Source: Hyaloscypha bicolor E (taxonomy: Eukaryota > Ascomycota > Leotiomycetes > Helotiales > Hyaloscyphaceae). Taken from it: 64,000 bases of DNA. The translations under genes were made by a program, and so were the position numbers. This document shows, piece by piece, positions 50,238-60,165 of this stretch (its first letter is position 1; the number at the start of each line of letters is the position of its first letter). The stretch covers positions 4,195,183 through 4,259,182 of the forward strand of contig NW_020194512.1 of the NCBI RefSeq assembly GCF_002865645.1. The letters run 5' to 3'. Below the pieces are notes generated by a model that did no database searches, had not been told where the DNA came from, and was given only the letters and a program-made list of their open reading frames with translations.

Positions 50238-50802
50238 TTATACAATGGATACAAAAGAAGTGTGCCCCTGCCAATCCCTGTAACATCCCTGTTTCGCTCG
50301 CGTAGCATTCCTAAAACATGGGTATACGCCCAAAGGGGAATGACAGGAGGCCAACTCTAATTAGAATACATAAGCACCCTCTCTGGGTAAACCCTAGAAC
50401 GGGTGCTTATGTAATTGAGAATTGGATTCCCCTCTAGCCCCCTTCCCCCGCGTATAGTAAGCTAATTTATACGATTTTATCGTAAAGTAAGATTTTCTTT
50501 TTCGGCTATTTTTTAGCCCGTAGCATATGTACAAAAGGTAGGCAAGATACCCGTCCCTCTGTCCCTTGCTTGTAATCGCTTAGGAAGTATATCCTCAAGG
50601 ATATACGTACGCTTCCTGCACTTAAGGTATACGTATATATACACTCCTGTGAGGCGCCGAAGGCGCCGAACGCCGTGCCCCTAGCCTCCTAAGCTCCTAG
50701 TATCAGTAGAGAATATACTTTAAATATAGATGTGCTTTGTACGCAGATGTGTTCCGTACGCAGTTGTGCCCCACACGCCGTGAGGCGCCGAACGGGGTGC
50801 CC
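50238..50802. repeat. Cluster of foldbacks and short tandem repeats
   Basis: A foldback at about 50333-50436 has a perfect 11-bp core (CATAAGCACCC at 50369-50379, GGGTGCTTATG at 50401-50411) and outer similarity around GGGGAAT/ATTCCCC. A hairpin lies at about 50582-50617 (GTATATCCT/AGGATATAC). A 17-bp unit AGATGTGCTTTGTACGC is repeated three times at 50728-50778. A direct repeat of about 70 bp beginning GTGAGGCGCCGAA occurs at about 50649 and 50780. No gene seen. Confidence 0.7.
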
Positions 50803-52398
50803 CTAGCCTATTAAGGTCCTAATATTAGTAGAGAAATAAGCTTTAGAACTCCCAGAACTAGCGCTCTGTCTAGTTACATTATAATACAAATGAGTCCTGC
50901 GGAAATAGCTGCATAATGGAGTTGCATTAGCATCTCTAATCTCATCGCCAATGACCAGTAATTTCAAAACGAGGAGAACTAGGACAGGCTTACCTCCAGC
51001 GATAACGCCAGACGTTATACCTGCGGCTAGCCCATTCGCTGTTCCGTTAAAAATGTTGCCCACCAACTCGGCGCAGAACTTCTGATAAGCACCACGAGCT
51101 AGGGAAACTTCTCTTCGAGCCTCGTTGACCAATCTCTCTTGTTCTGCGTCCTCATGCTCTGCCTTTTGTTTCCGATAGCGGTATCGAGGCGTTCTAGCTC
51201 TGTCCTTACGCAACTCGCTGAGAGACGCCTCCATATCACGTAGCTCATCTTCCTTAGCTGCAAGTAGTTTGCGGAACTGTCGGTCAATCACTCTGAGTTT
51301 CTCCTTCCAAGCTCTCTCCTCATCCTCGTGCATATCTTGCATTGATTTCTCGAGGGCTTGTTTGTCTTCTTCGGCTTTCCTCAGCTTCCCCTCGACATCA
51401 GCCTTGAGTTCTTGCACCGCCGCGGCGTGCGCGGTATCTGACATTGCCAGCCGATTCTTCATTTCAGCCTCTAGCTCTCGCAACTGACGCTCATGAGCTT
51501 GACGGACTTTGTACAGGTCCCCAGTAACGGCAATGCCTGCCGCCGTCTCGCCAATTGTCTTCCCTTGGCCGACCATCTCCCGTTGCAGTTGAAGCACCTC
51601 TGGAGCGTGCGTGTCCGATTGGCGGATGAGGTAGGCCACGATGCGCTGTGCCGAGGCTGTCTCTTCGAAGGGGTTCCTGCGACCCCTCTCATTGTGACGG
51701 AATACGTTCGCCCTTTGAGCGACTACGGCGCCGAAAAATTTGTCGTCGCACAACAGCTCGGCCTCTCGGTTCTCAAGGGTTGTAATTTCGGCTTGACTAG
51801 GCGTGTCCGGCCACATCGTCGTGGCAATGACAAGATTGTCGTAGAATGTGAATCCACAAATGGCCTTCATCATTTCAATATTCCGCAGGCTCGAACCTGA
51901 CATGCGATTATCAGATATTGGATGCAGCATGATTAAGCCGTGAATGCGTACGCCGTTTGCGTATGACGCGCCGAGATAGGTAGCGAGTATCATCAAAGTA
52001 TCGATGTCGGAGCGATTCGTGTCATTGAAGCCGGGTGTATCAACGAGATAGATACGTCGACCATTCCACATAAAGTCGAAGACATCGATGGAGTCCGTAC
52101 CTATAAAAAAACGAGCTATCAAATCGCCGTCTATGTGGGATGCAAGGCTAGAAAGTCAAGAACGCGGATGCCAGGTTATGGGCAGTCTGGGAGAAATCCT
52201 TACATGAGTAGAGCCCGTGGCTAATACGAACATCCTTTCCTGTGCATCGAGCAACAAAAGAGCTCTTGCCTGATCCTGTCATGCCCATAACGAGAAAGAA
52301 CCTGTCTCCTGGATTAGGTCTGGTGACACCAGTAAAAGCTGAGAATCGCTGGGCTTGATCAGTCAATTGATCCACTACAGAGTCCATGTCGTCCATGG
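50803..52398 (-). CDS. G-domain (AIG1/GIMAP-like P-loop GTPase) protein with coiled coil
   Basis: Two exons are proposed: 52398-52204 and 52100-50803, with a GT-AG intron at 52101-52203 that splits a Cys codon. The start ATG at 52398 (ATCACCATGG) is the first in frame. The protein is about 497 aa. It has the P-loop GMTGSGKSS near residue 40, switch II DTPGFNDT near residue 83, an RMSGSS segment, and TTMW near residue 150, where the base-recognition motif lies in relatives. A long charged coiled coil follows (residues about 260-410), then a Gly/Ala-rich hydrophobic stretch (GLAAGITSGVIAGG), perhaps membrane-associated. The last codons lie in a local direct repeat and a GTAAGC occurs after VIAG, so the true 3' end may involve another intron. 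Function unknown; relatives are fungal G proteins of unclear role. It is head to head with a paralogue. Confidence 0.8.
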
Positions 52399-53146
52399 TG
52401 ATCCATATATTGCGGGTGAGAATAAACTGGAGAGCAAAGGGCAAGCGAAGATATGATGGCCTTGCATTTCTACTCGCAATCAAAGGTCGTCACGAGGCGA
52501 AGCGGTAAAGATGGCGCCCGTCAGATACATAGGGGAGCGGCGCAGTGCCTTCGAGAACCAGCCTGAGCTGGGCATACTGTGGCTGCACACTCTAGTTTCC
52601 AATGGCTGGCAAAAGGGCTGCTGCATGCATCGCTTTGCTTACCTTGATAGGAGAGATGTTTAATTCTGCACATTAGGCAGCAACGGGCCAGGCTGTCGGC
52701 TGTCAACCACAAAGCCTGGGGCGGAACATCCGCCTCTGCGGCTTGACAACTCAGACGCTCTGCGAGTCAATGATCCTATTACAGCGGACCACATAGCTGC
52801 TGACATGGTGTAACCTCTCACGACTGTATCATTACCAATAGGCGTTAAGCCACGCTCGAAAAGTATTTACCTGATTGATTGATTGATTTAGTCATACACC
52901 GTTCCAGGCCTAAGGTCCATGCAGGAGTGGTCTATCTAAGGTTACACTGCAGTTCCTGCTGCTGCCTGGATTCTGCCCGAGCCTGAGCCAGGCTCAATAA
53001 ACCGGAAGGATGGTTCCTTTCGTTATCCAGAACAACTCCAACTTTCACACCCGGTTAATCTGTCACACTGAAAGTTCAAACCGTGATAGTACACTTCAAG
53101 TGCCTGAGCAGAATGTCCCTTTTGAGTGGGTTCGAACCTCCTGATT
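52399..53146. promoter_or_regulatory. Shared intergenic region of the divergent G-domain genes
   Basis: About 750 bp separate the two start codons, which face away from each other. A GATT microsatellite (GATTGATTGATTGATTTAG) lies at about 52875. No TATA box or other site stands out. Co-regulation is inferred from the arrangement only. Confidence 0.45.
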
Positions 53147-54519
53147 ATGAGGCATATCATCACTAATATCCGGTTAGAAAGAGCCTTCCAGCGTCGCAGC
53201 ACGCTAGTTCCAAACTCAGGTTCACCAACCTTTCGCGGTGGCCGCGACCCTGGGTAAGTGCTGAACGAATCCTTACTCTAACATCGATCCACCTCTCTGA
53301 TCTAATGGAAAAGGCCAAATGACGTGTTCATTGCTGTGATGGGTGTCACGGGGTCAGGCAAGAGCTCTTTTATCTCGAAGTGTTCTGGTCAACCCGTCAA
53401 AATTGGTCATTCCTTAGAAGCATGTGAGTGTGACCGGTAGACCAGTGGAGATGTTGGTATTGGCGCATCCTGATGAAGATAGGCACATCTACCGTTGGAG
53501 TCTATGCATACGAGCTGGCGCCTGACTGCACAGTCTATCTCATCGATACACCTGGGTTTGATGATACCAATAAGAATGACACTGAGGTTCTCAGAGAGAT
53601 TGCTATGTGGCTTGGGGCGTCTTATAGAGACGGCATTCTACTCAGTGGGATCATATACCTCCATCGTGTTACTGACGTCCGCATGCAAGGCTCCGCTATC
53701 AGGAATTTGCTCATGTTCAAGCAGTTGTGTGGTCGGGATGCCCTTAAGAAGGTTATTCTTGTCACAACCATGTGGGATAGGGTCTTGAGTGAAGAAGGCA
53801 ACAATCGCGAGAAAGAATTGAAAGAAACGCCGGATTTCTGGGGGAAGATGTTGATCAATGGTAGTTCCTGTCATCGTTACCACAACACGGAGGCCTCGGC
53901 AAGAGATATTGTCCACCGCCTGGCCAACCACAACGCACAGGTAACCCTGGACCTGCAGAGACAGCTGGTGGTCGAGCAACGCACGCTAGATCAGACCTCG
54001 GCCGGCCGGGAACTGCAGGGCGAGTTGCTCAAGGAGAAGACGAAGTGGGCCAAGGAGCGTCGACAGATCGAGGAGCAGATGAAAGAGGCAATAAAACAAC
54101 GGGATCGCGAGGCTGAGAAGATTATGCGTGAAGAGCGTGATAAGTACACACGCATGATCAAGAAGGTGGAGAACGATACGGGCACTCTTCGCTATAACAT
54201 GGAAAATCTCCTTGCCGAACGCGATCAGCGCGTCGCCCGGATGGAGAAGCAGATACAGAAACAAGAAGCTGCCCACGAGGACGAGTTAAGACGACTAAAT
54301 GACAGACAGCTGCGGCTCGAAAGGGAGAAAGTGGAGCTGGAGAAAAAAAGAGAGCAAGAGGATCAGGCTCGGCGTCAGCGTGAGAAGCAATCTCCACAAC
54401 AGCCGACCAGACAGGTTCAAAATCGTAAGCCGACGAACACCTCATTCTGCCCCCCGTATTCGGTGGCGATGCGTGGAAATCAATATGTTTGCTCGAGTAA
54501 GAAACAACTGCAGAGGTAA
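53147..54519 (+). CDS. G-domain (AIG1/GIMAP-like P-loop GTPase) protein with coiled coil, paralogue
   Basis: Proposed exons are 53147-53253, 53314-53423 and 53483-54519, with introns of 60 and 59 bp (GTAAGT...AAG, GTGAGT...TAG). The second splice is strong, since it joins the G1 exon (VMGVTGSGKSS) to switch II (DTPGFDDTNKND) in frame and matches the intron position of the neighbour. The first exon is tentative. It has the same RMQGSA, CG, VTTMWDRV and coiled-coil layout as the neighbour, so they are paralogues. The coiled coil (residues about 260-380) is rich in Glu/Lys/Arg. The protein ends in YVCSSKKQLQR, while a Cys-rich stretch (NNCRGKRAGCTKKCRYC) continues in another frame up to 54568. 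Confidence 0.78.
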
Positions 54520-54575
54520 GCGCGCCGGATGCACCAAGAAGTGTAGGTATTGCTTAGGGAGTTACTGACGAACTG

Positions 54576-55303
54576 TACAAGGAACGTCACTTACCCGAGC
54601 AATCGGGCTGGCTCGGCGTGGCTAGAATTCGTCACCCTTGGGACAGATGGGACGTGGATCGCTCGCTATAGTAACGATTCTTGGTGTAAGAAGTGAACTG
54701 CACTTTCGAAGGAACCGAGAAAGAAGCTAACAGTAGGTATGCCGTAACAGATAAAAGCTTAGATATCGCCCCGGAATACCCACACCTCAGCGCAAAGATC
54801 GGCTCTCACGGACTTAACAACCTAGAACTTTGTGCTCTTGGACCCGGTCAGACCTATTTCGCACGGTGGAGAGACAGCACTACTAGTTGGTGGGCGTCAG
54901 AAGATGCCCGCAATGCTCTGAGCAAAGCCGACAACAATGCGAATAATACTAAAGTCTTCGCTATGGCTTTTGGATACGGAGGCTCCTATATCATCTCCTA
55001 TGGAAGCGCTTCAAAAACGTTCCAAGATGACCTGGGCTACATTCCGAAGTTGAACGGCTGGTACCCGACGCTCAGCCGACTAATTAACGAGAATAAGAGT
55101 ATGACCATACTCGTAAGTGCTTGGTCTAGCTCGATCCTGCAGTACATAATTTCACACTACGGCAGGCTATTGCACTCAATCCACACAATACGACTGATTA
55201 TATCATAATTTGGAAGCTCAACGATAACAGACACAGGATGAATTGGCTTTCTTCACACAACAATGGATTAGAAAGTATTCGGTCATGGTGGGATAAGAGC
55301 TGA
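54576..55303 (+). pseudogene. Repeat-domain protein gene, damaged 5' end
   Basis: Two homologous units are seen: LEFVTLGTDGTWIARYSNDSW (54630-54690, one frame; 21 residues counted, key G-x-W/Y-x-A-R-Y/W) and LELCALGPGQTYFARW (near 54824, another frame), followed by FAMAFGYGGSYIISYG. The pattern of L-x-x-x-x-L-G-x-x-G-x-Y/W-x-A-R-Y/W repeats occurs in fungal proteins of unknown function. A GT-AG intron (55113-55165) joins MTIL to AIALNPHNTTDYIIIW and gives a natural end at TGA 55301. Upstream, TGA at 54694-54696 stands where Trp is expected, and a frame change near 54710-54725 separates the units, so the gene is probably broken. It follows the G-domain gene on the same strand. Confidence 0.6.
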
Positions 55304-55492
55304 AATGTCAGTTGCTATGTATTATAATTCACTCCTAGGCATCGGTAGCGAGTCATCTCCGCAGCCTAGAGGTTGTACTGATCCACGCTGGCAGGAGATG
55401 CTACTTATGGGAAGCCCAATATACTGCACTCCAATCCTCTCTCTCTGAGTTGCTTATACTTTACTCATATTATAAACTCAATAAAAGTTCAG
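55304..55492. other. Intergenic, nothing recognised
   Basis: Ordinary composition, no frame or repeat seen. Confidence 0.4.
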
Positions 55493-55715
55493 TTACACGC
55501 CGGAAATATCCTCTCTTCCAAATATAACAACTTCACAATTTAGCTCTAAATAATCACTAAAACTCGCATTAGTCTGCAAAATTCCATTTAGCTTATCCCT
55601 CAAAATACAATTCTCAAACTTAAAACTACCCGCTAACTCATTAAGCTCCTCCTCTATCTTGCCTCTAAAAAGTTCTGCTATTTCCCGTTCTATATACTCA
55701 CTCAGTGTATCAAAT
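55493..55715 (-). pseudogene. C-terminal fragment of an unidentified protein
   Basis: An open - strand frame ending at TAA 55493 reads DTLSEYIEREIAELFRGKIE, then ELAGSFKFENCILRDKLN. It is helical and acidic. The upstream part is cut off by the hairpin and AT repeats at 55723-55830. No family recognised. Confidence 0.4.
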
Positions 55716-55722
55716 GATTTAG

Positions 55723-55830
55723 TTTGATTTGATTATAGCCTCTGAATCAAATCAAATCAAGTCAAAATCTACTTAATCAAATTATAATTAACTATAGTTA
55801 ATTATAGTTAATTATAGTTAATTATAGTTA
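55723..55830. repeat. Hairpin followed by a 10-bp tandem repeat
   Basis: Arms TTTGATTTGATT (55723-55734) and AATCAAATCAAA (55745-55756) flank a 10-base loop. TTAATTATAG-type units repeat about 4.5 times at 55785-55830. Confidence 0.8.
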
Positions 55831-55898
55831 ATTATTTAGTCACGTGACCGTGCACGTGCGCTCGGAGGTTCGAAAGCGAGAAAAGGCTAAAATAAGGT

Positions 55899-56039
55899 TT
55901 AGGCTAGCCCGTATCCGGTATCGCTTAAGGTGCTCCTTACTAAATCGGGTATCGCGCCGCTGAGTTCCGAAAGCACAAGGGCCTCTTTATAGATCTTATT
56001 CCGGATCTCGCTGGGGAAGCTGAAGAAATTGATCGGCAT
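55899..56039 (-). pseudogene. N-terminal fragment of an F-box-like/2EXR-type protein
   Basis: From ATG 56039 the frame gives MPINFFSFPSEIRNKIYKEA, a pattern (F-F-x-F/L-P-x-E-I-R-N-K-I-Y) common at the start of F-box-like or 2EXR proteins in fungi. Only 46 codons remain before a stop at 55899. The frame is open further upstream to 56180, but the conserved start fits 56039. Confidence 0.5.
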
Positions 56040-56126
56040 CGCGGTACTGTGGACGGCTACCGGAAATTGTCCTGCGTTCGGTTCAGAGCCAAAAAAGACC
56101 GGAGAGAAAGCAGATAGGATAGTATT

Positions 56127-56330
56127 ATGTATCCGAATAATGGAACCGAGACTCTGTCTCGCTTGGGTCAAGAACTCCAAAATAGAACAGTCAACTCAGT
56201 TACTATTCAGTTAGCTAACCTCGAGAACCTTATAGAGTTACAAGAGTCTCGGTATTTAAAGACAATCTCAATTAGAAGCACGATTAATGCCAGACTACCA
56301 TACCGTATCTCGAACCTCGATGGACTATAA
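56127..56330 (+). other. Open reading frame of 67 codons, unknown
   Basis: ATG at 56127, stop at 56328-56330. Reads MYPNNGTETLSRLGQELQNR at the start. It is not low-complexity but has no recognised domain and overlaps the upstream part of the F-box-like frame. It may be a gene fragment at the edge of the island. Confidence 0.3.
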
Positions 56331-56339
56331 TTATACTTT

Positions 56340-57174
56340 TGATATTACTGGCTATACTTCCTATAGTATACTAATATCTAAATATATAAGTAGCTAGACG
56401 AGGCTTCCGCCACTCTCTCCTGGCTTATTACGATAGCTAGGCCGGGGAAATAACGGCTTAAGTCGCCCTCTTATTACTATAACCGCATTTGTAATTAGAG
56501 ATAGTTCGAGGGACTTAAAGAAAAATTTTATTTCTCTAATTTCGGACTATAAGGCTTATATTCTAATTACAAATATAAAAGGCGAGAATATCTAGTAAAT
56601 AATTAGATAAATATAAATTCTTTTAAGCTTAATTACAAATACCTTAATTAGCTATTAATTCTAGTAATATCTAAATAACTAAACTAAAACTTGTTATTTC
56701 TAAACTAGTATTTCTTCTCTTAATTTTTAAGAAATCTCTAATATAATTATAGTCGGAAATAGGCATTTAATATAAAAGCTTATAATATATTTATTAGGTA
56801 ATATTATAGTCTTTTCCGAAGTCTTAATATTATCTTTAATATAGTTTACTAAGATTCAAATAATATCTAATATATCTTTATTATATATTATTTATCTATA
56901 GTATTATTTCTTTTTCTTTAATAATATTTTGCAATTACCTTAATTCTTCTTATATTTCTCTTTAATTACTTTACTTTTTTATAATTGCCCGTATTATATT
57001 TACTATAATCTAATTATATTCTAGTATAACTAATAAAACAGGTTATTAAGAAAAGAGAATTATAGAAATAATAATATAAAAAGATATAATTATCTATTTA
57101 TAATTATAATAAATAATTAGCTATTTCTAAAAGCTAGATAAGCTTCCTAAAATACTAAATAAAAACCTTATTAT
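56340..57174. other. Return to RIP-degraded DNA, small foldback
   Basis: AT-rich from about 56500. A short inverted repeat (ATTTGTAATTAGA at 56487-56499, TCTAATTACAAAT at 56562-56574) bounds an 88-bp segment, and a further AATTACAAAT occurs at 56631. No gene seen. Confidence 0.45.
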
Positions 57175-57478
57175 TATAGAAGAGAAATTATAATAAAATA
57201 AAAACCTATATAAGATATACTAAAATATAAAACGTAATTTAATAGTAAAATAATAAAATTAAAAATATAAATAATAAAGTATAAATAATATATAGTATAT
57301 AAAAGCTTAATTAATTAAATATAAAAAAAGAATTATTATCTAGAATTATAAAAAAGCCAGCTTTCTTATATAATTTCTATAAGTTATATATAAAAGGCCC
57401 TAGCCTTTATTATATAACTAAAATATTAAAACTATTAAAATAAAGCAATTTTAATAGAATATAACTTATTATACTATA
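57175..57478 (-). repeat. 3' LTR of copy B
   Basis: 304 bp, aligns end to end with the intact solo LTR. Directly followed by the same internal sequence as in copy A (TATCCGA...). Confidence 0.9.
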
Positions 57479-57509
57479 TCCGATTTCTTATTTATTTATA
57501 TTTATTTCC

Positions 57510-60165
57510 TAAATACTAAAAACTAATAAAAAATCCTTATTTAGAATCCGAAATAATAAAATAATTAGAATTCTTCTTTACTAGTATTTCTAATTTCTTT
57601 TTAATATATCGAAAATATAATCTATTATTTTTAAATAGTTTTATTTTATATTTTTGAACTTACTTAAAAGTAATTCGAATTTATTTAATTATATTCTTAT
57701 ATTAAATATAATATAATTCTTTTTACTATTTAATATTTGTTTTTAACTATTAGTTAATCTTAGCCTTTATAGCTAAATATTAAAGTAACTTATTATAGTA
57801 AATTATATTATAAATTATATTAATATATTTCAAATAAATAGCTTTTTCGAATTTTATATTACTTTTAATATTCTTAAATTAGCCTTTAGTAAAAAAGAAA
57901 AGCTCTTAATAAAAAGCTTTAAAAACTTTATAGGAGATTCTATTTTTATATATTTTATTCTAAATAATAACTAGATTTATTATAATTATAATAAAAGACT
58001 TTTCGAATAGTAAATTATTATTAAGTTATTCTTTAACTATTATTTTATATAAGAATTATTATTTAACTATAATTTCAGACTTATAAATTATCTAGCTAAA
58101 GGTATCTATTTATTTAATTAAATATATTATATTTAAATGCTTTTTTTCTGCTTTTTTTATTAAATATTTATTTAATTTCTTTATATTTTTCAAGTCGAAA
58201 TTATTATAAATAGAGAAATAATTAATATTCTTAAAAACTTTCTTATTAAAGAAAATATAGCTAATATTCCGATGTTTTCTATTAAAAAAAACTTATTATT
58301 TAGAGCTTTAATAATAGCCAGATTATTAGTATTACCTTTATATTAATAATAATTAATATTTCTAGAAATATAGTATTAGGCTAGCTAAAAGTAAATAATT
58401 AAATAAATAGAATATTTAGCTAATACTTTATAAAACCCAAGCTATATTAAGGAGTCCGTTATTAAGAATTAAGAAACTAAACTAAAATAACTATTATCTA
58501 AATCTTTATATTTTAATATTTTATTCTTTTAAAAATAAAAATATAATATTCCTATCTCTTCTATTAAAAGCTTTCAGATACTAAGCTTTTTAGTTTATTT
58601 CAGGTAATTCTTTTTATAAATATAGCTATTTATATTTAGATTAGAAATACTAAATTCAAAAATAGAAACTATAATATTAAATTAAAGCTATAAATTCGTG
58701 CAAAATTAATTAGAAACCCGATATTTATATTTATAGTTTATAATCTTTTTATTTTTTAAAAAGAAATCCTTTATTTCTTTATTTACCTAAATAATAGAAA
58801 TATATTTCTTGTTTTTAATAATTTTATAAATTTTAATAGCTATTTTCAAGATATTTATAAGCTTAATATTAATTATTTAAATAAAGAAAATATTAGTAAA
58901 TTACTAAAGATATATTTTATAAAAAGCTTTAAAAAATCTATTAATAATTCTATAATATTTTTATTTATAAATAAATTCTAAAATACTATTATATAATTCT
59001 TTTAAAATATAATTATTTTAATAATTAAATATTAGCTTCTATTTAGCTAGTATATTATAAATATAGTATTTAGATATACTATTAATATTATTAGTTTTCT
59101 TTTTTTTAGTTTTTAAAAGCTTTTTAAATAATATCTCTTTTTTGCTTTATTTTATTTTATTTTTTAATATATTACTAATTTTATATTTAGACTAGTATCC
59201 AGATTTATATTATTTATTAGAAGTTTTAGGCTTAATTTATTTTCCTTTCTTGCCAGATTTTTAATTAGTTATATTAATTCTATTAGTTTTACTAATAGTA
59301 CTAATAGTAGGCTTTATTAAATTATTTCTAATTTTACTAGTTAGAGTTAATTAAGTTATTATTAAGATTATAATAAAAGTCTATTTTTTAGATTTATTAT
59401 TAAAGTTAGAAAAAGGTTTATTATTATAATATTCTATAATAAAAATTCCGAAAGTATTAAAAATACATTATTTAGTCTTAAGATTAATAGCTAATAGTAG
59501 CTTAAAAATTAATTCTTTAGGTTTCGAAATAGTTTTAGTATATTTAAATACCTTAATAATATCTAATTTAATAAATATATTAGTATTCTAATATTTCTTA
59601 TTTTTAATATATTTTAAAGTAGTTTTATTAATTAATTAAATAGCCTTATATATTAAAGCTTTTATTTTAAAAAAGAAATATAACTTCTTATAAATATTCT
59701 TATTAAAGTTATTATAGATATTATTAATATATTAGCTAAAGGCTTTATTATATAATATAATTCTATTTTAATTCTTGGTTTCTAAATTATTTATTATAGT
59801 TTTAATTTTATTAAGCTTCTTTTATCTGCTTTTACTAATGCCTTTAATAATATTCTCGATTTCTCTATTATTAGCTTAATAGTTCTTTAGCTTCTCTTTA
59901 ATTAATTTTAGTCTAGTTCTATTTCTAATAAGAATTTTTTATTTTAAAAGCTTATTATATATATTATTTAGCTTATTAAAGATATTTGTATTAAATTCAG
60001 TAATTATAATTATTTTTTCTAGTATTAATAAGCCTTCTATAATTATTTAAGCTTTTTTAATATTCTAAACTTTAATACTATTCATTTATAGGCTTTTAGT
60101 AATAGTATAGCTTATAAGAACTAGTTATTATACTTTACTAGATTAAGAAATCTATTTTTCGGCTA
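57510..60165 (-). pseudogene. Extra post-pol gene in copy B
   Basis: Colinear with 1034-3751 of copy A. The start codon position near 60150 now reads ATA. It is more degraded, but its presence in a second copy shows the gene belongs to the element and is not a chance capture in copy A. Confidence 0.65.

Noticed and set aside
51269..51900. Open + strand frames of 72 and 135 codons within the first G-domain gene
   Set aside because: Antisense shadows of a GC-balanced coding exon; the - strand frame has the motifs.
53102..53150. GGGTTCGAACCTCC at about 53128, like a tRNA B box
   Set aside because: No matching acceptor or anticodon stem could be folded on either strand, and the only A-box-like run is too close (about 28 nt).
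53622..54445. Open - strand frames opposite the second G-domain gene
   Set aside because: Antisense shadows; no motif or plausible start.
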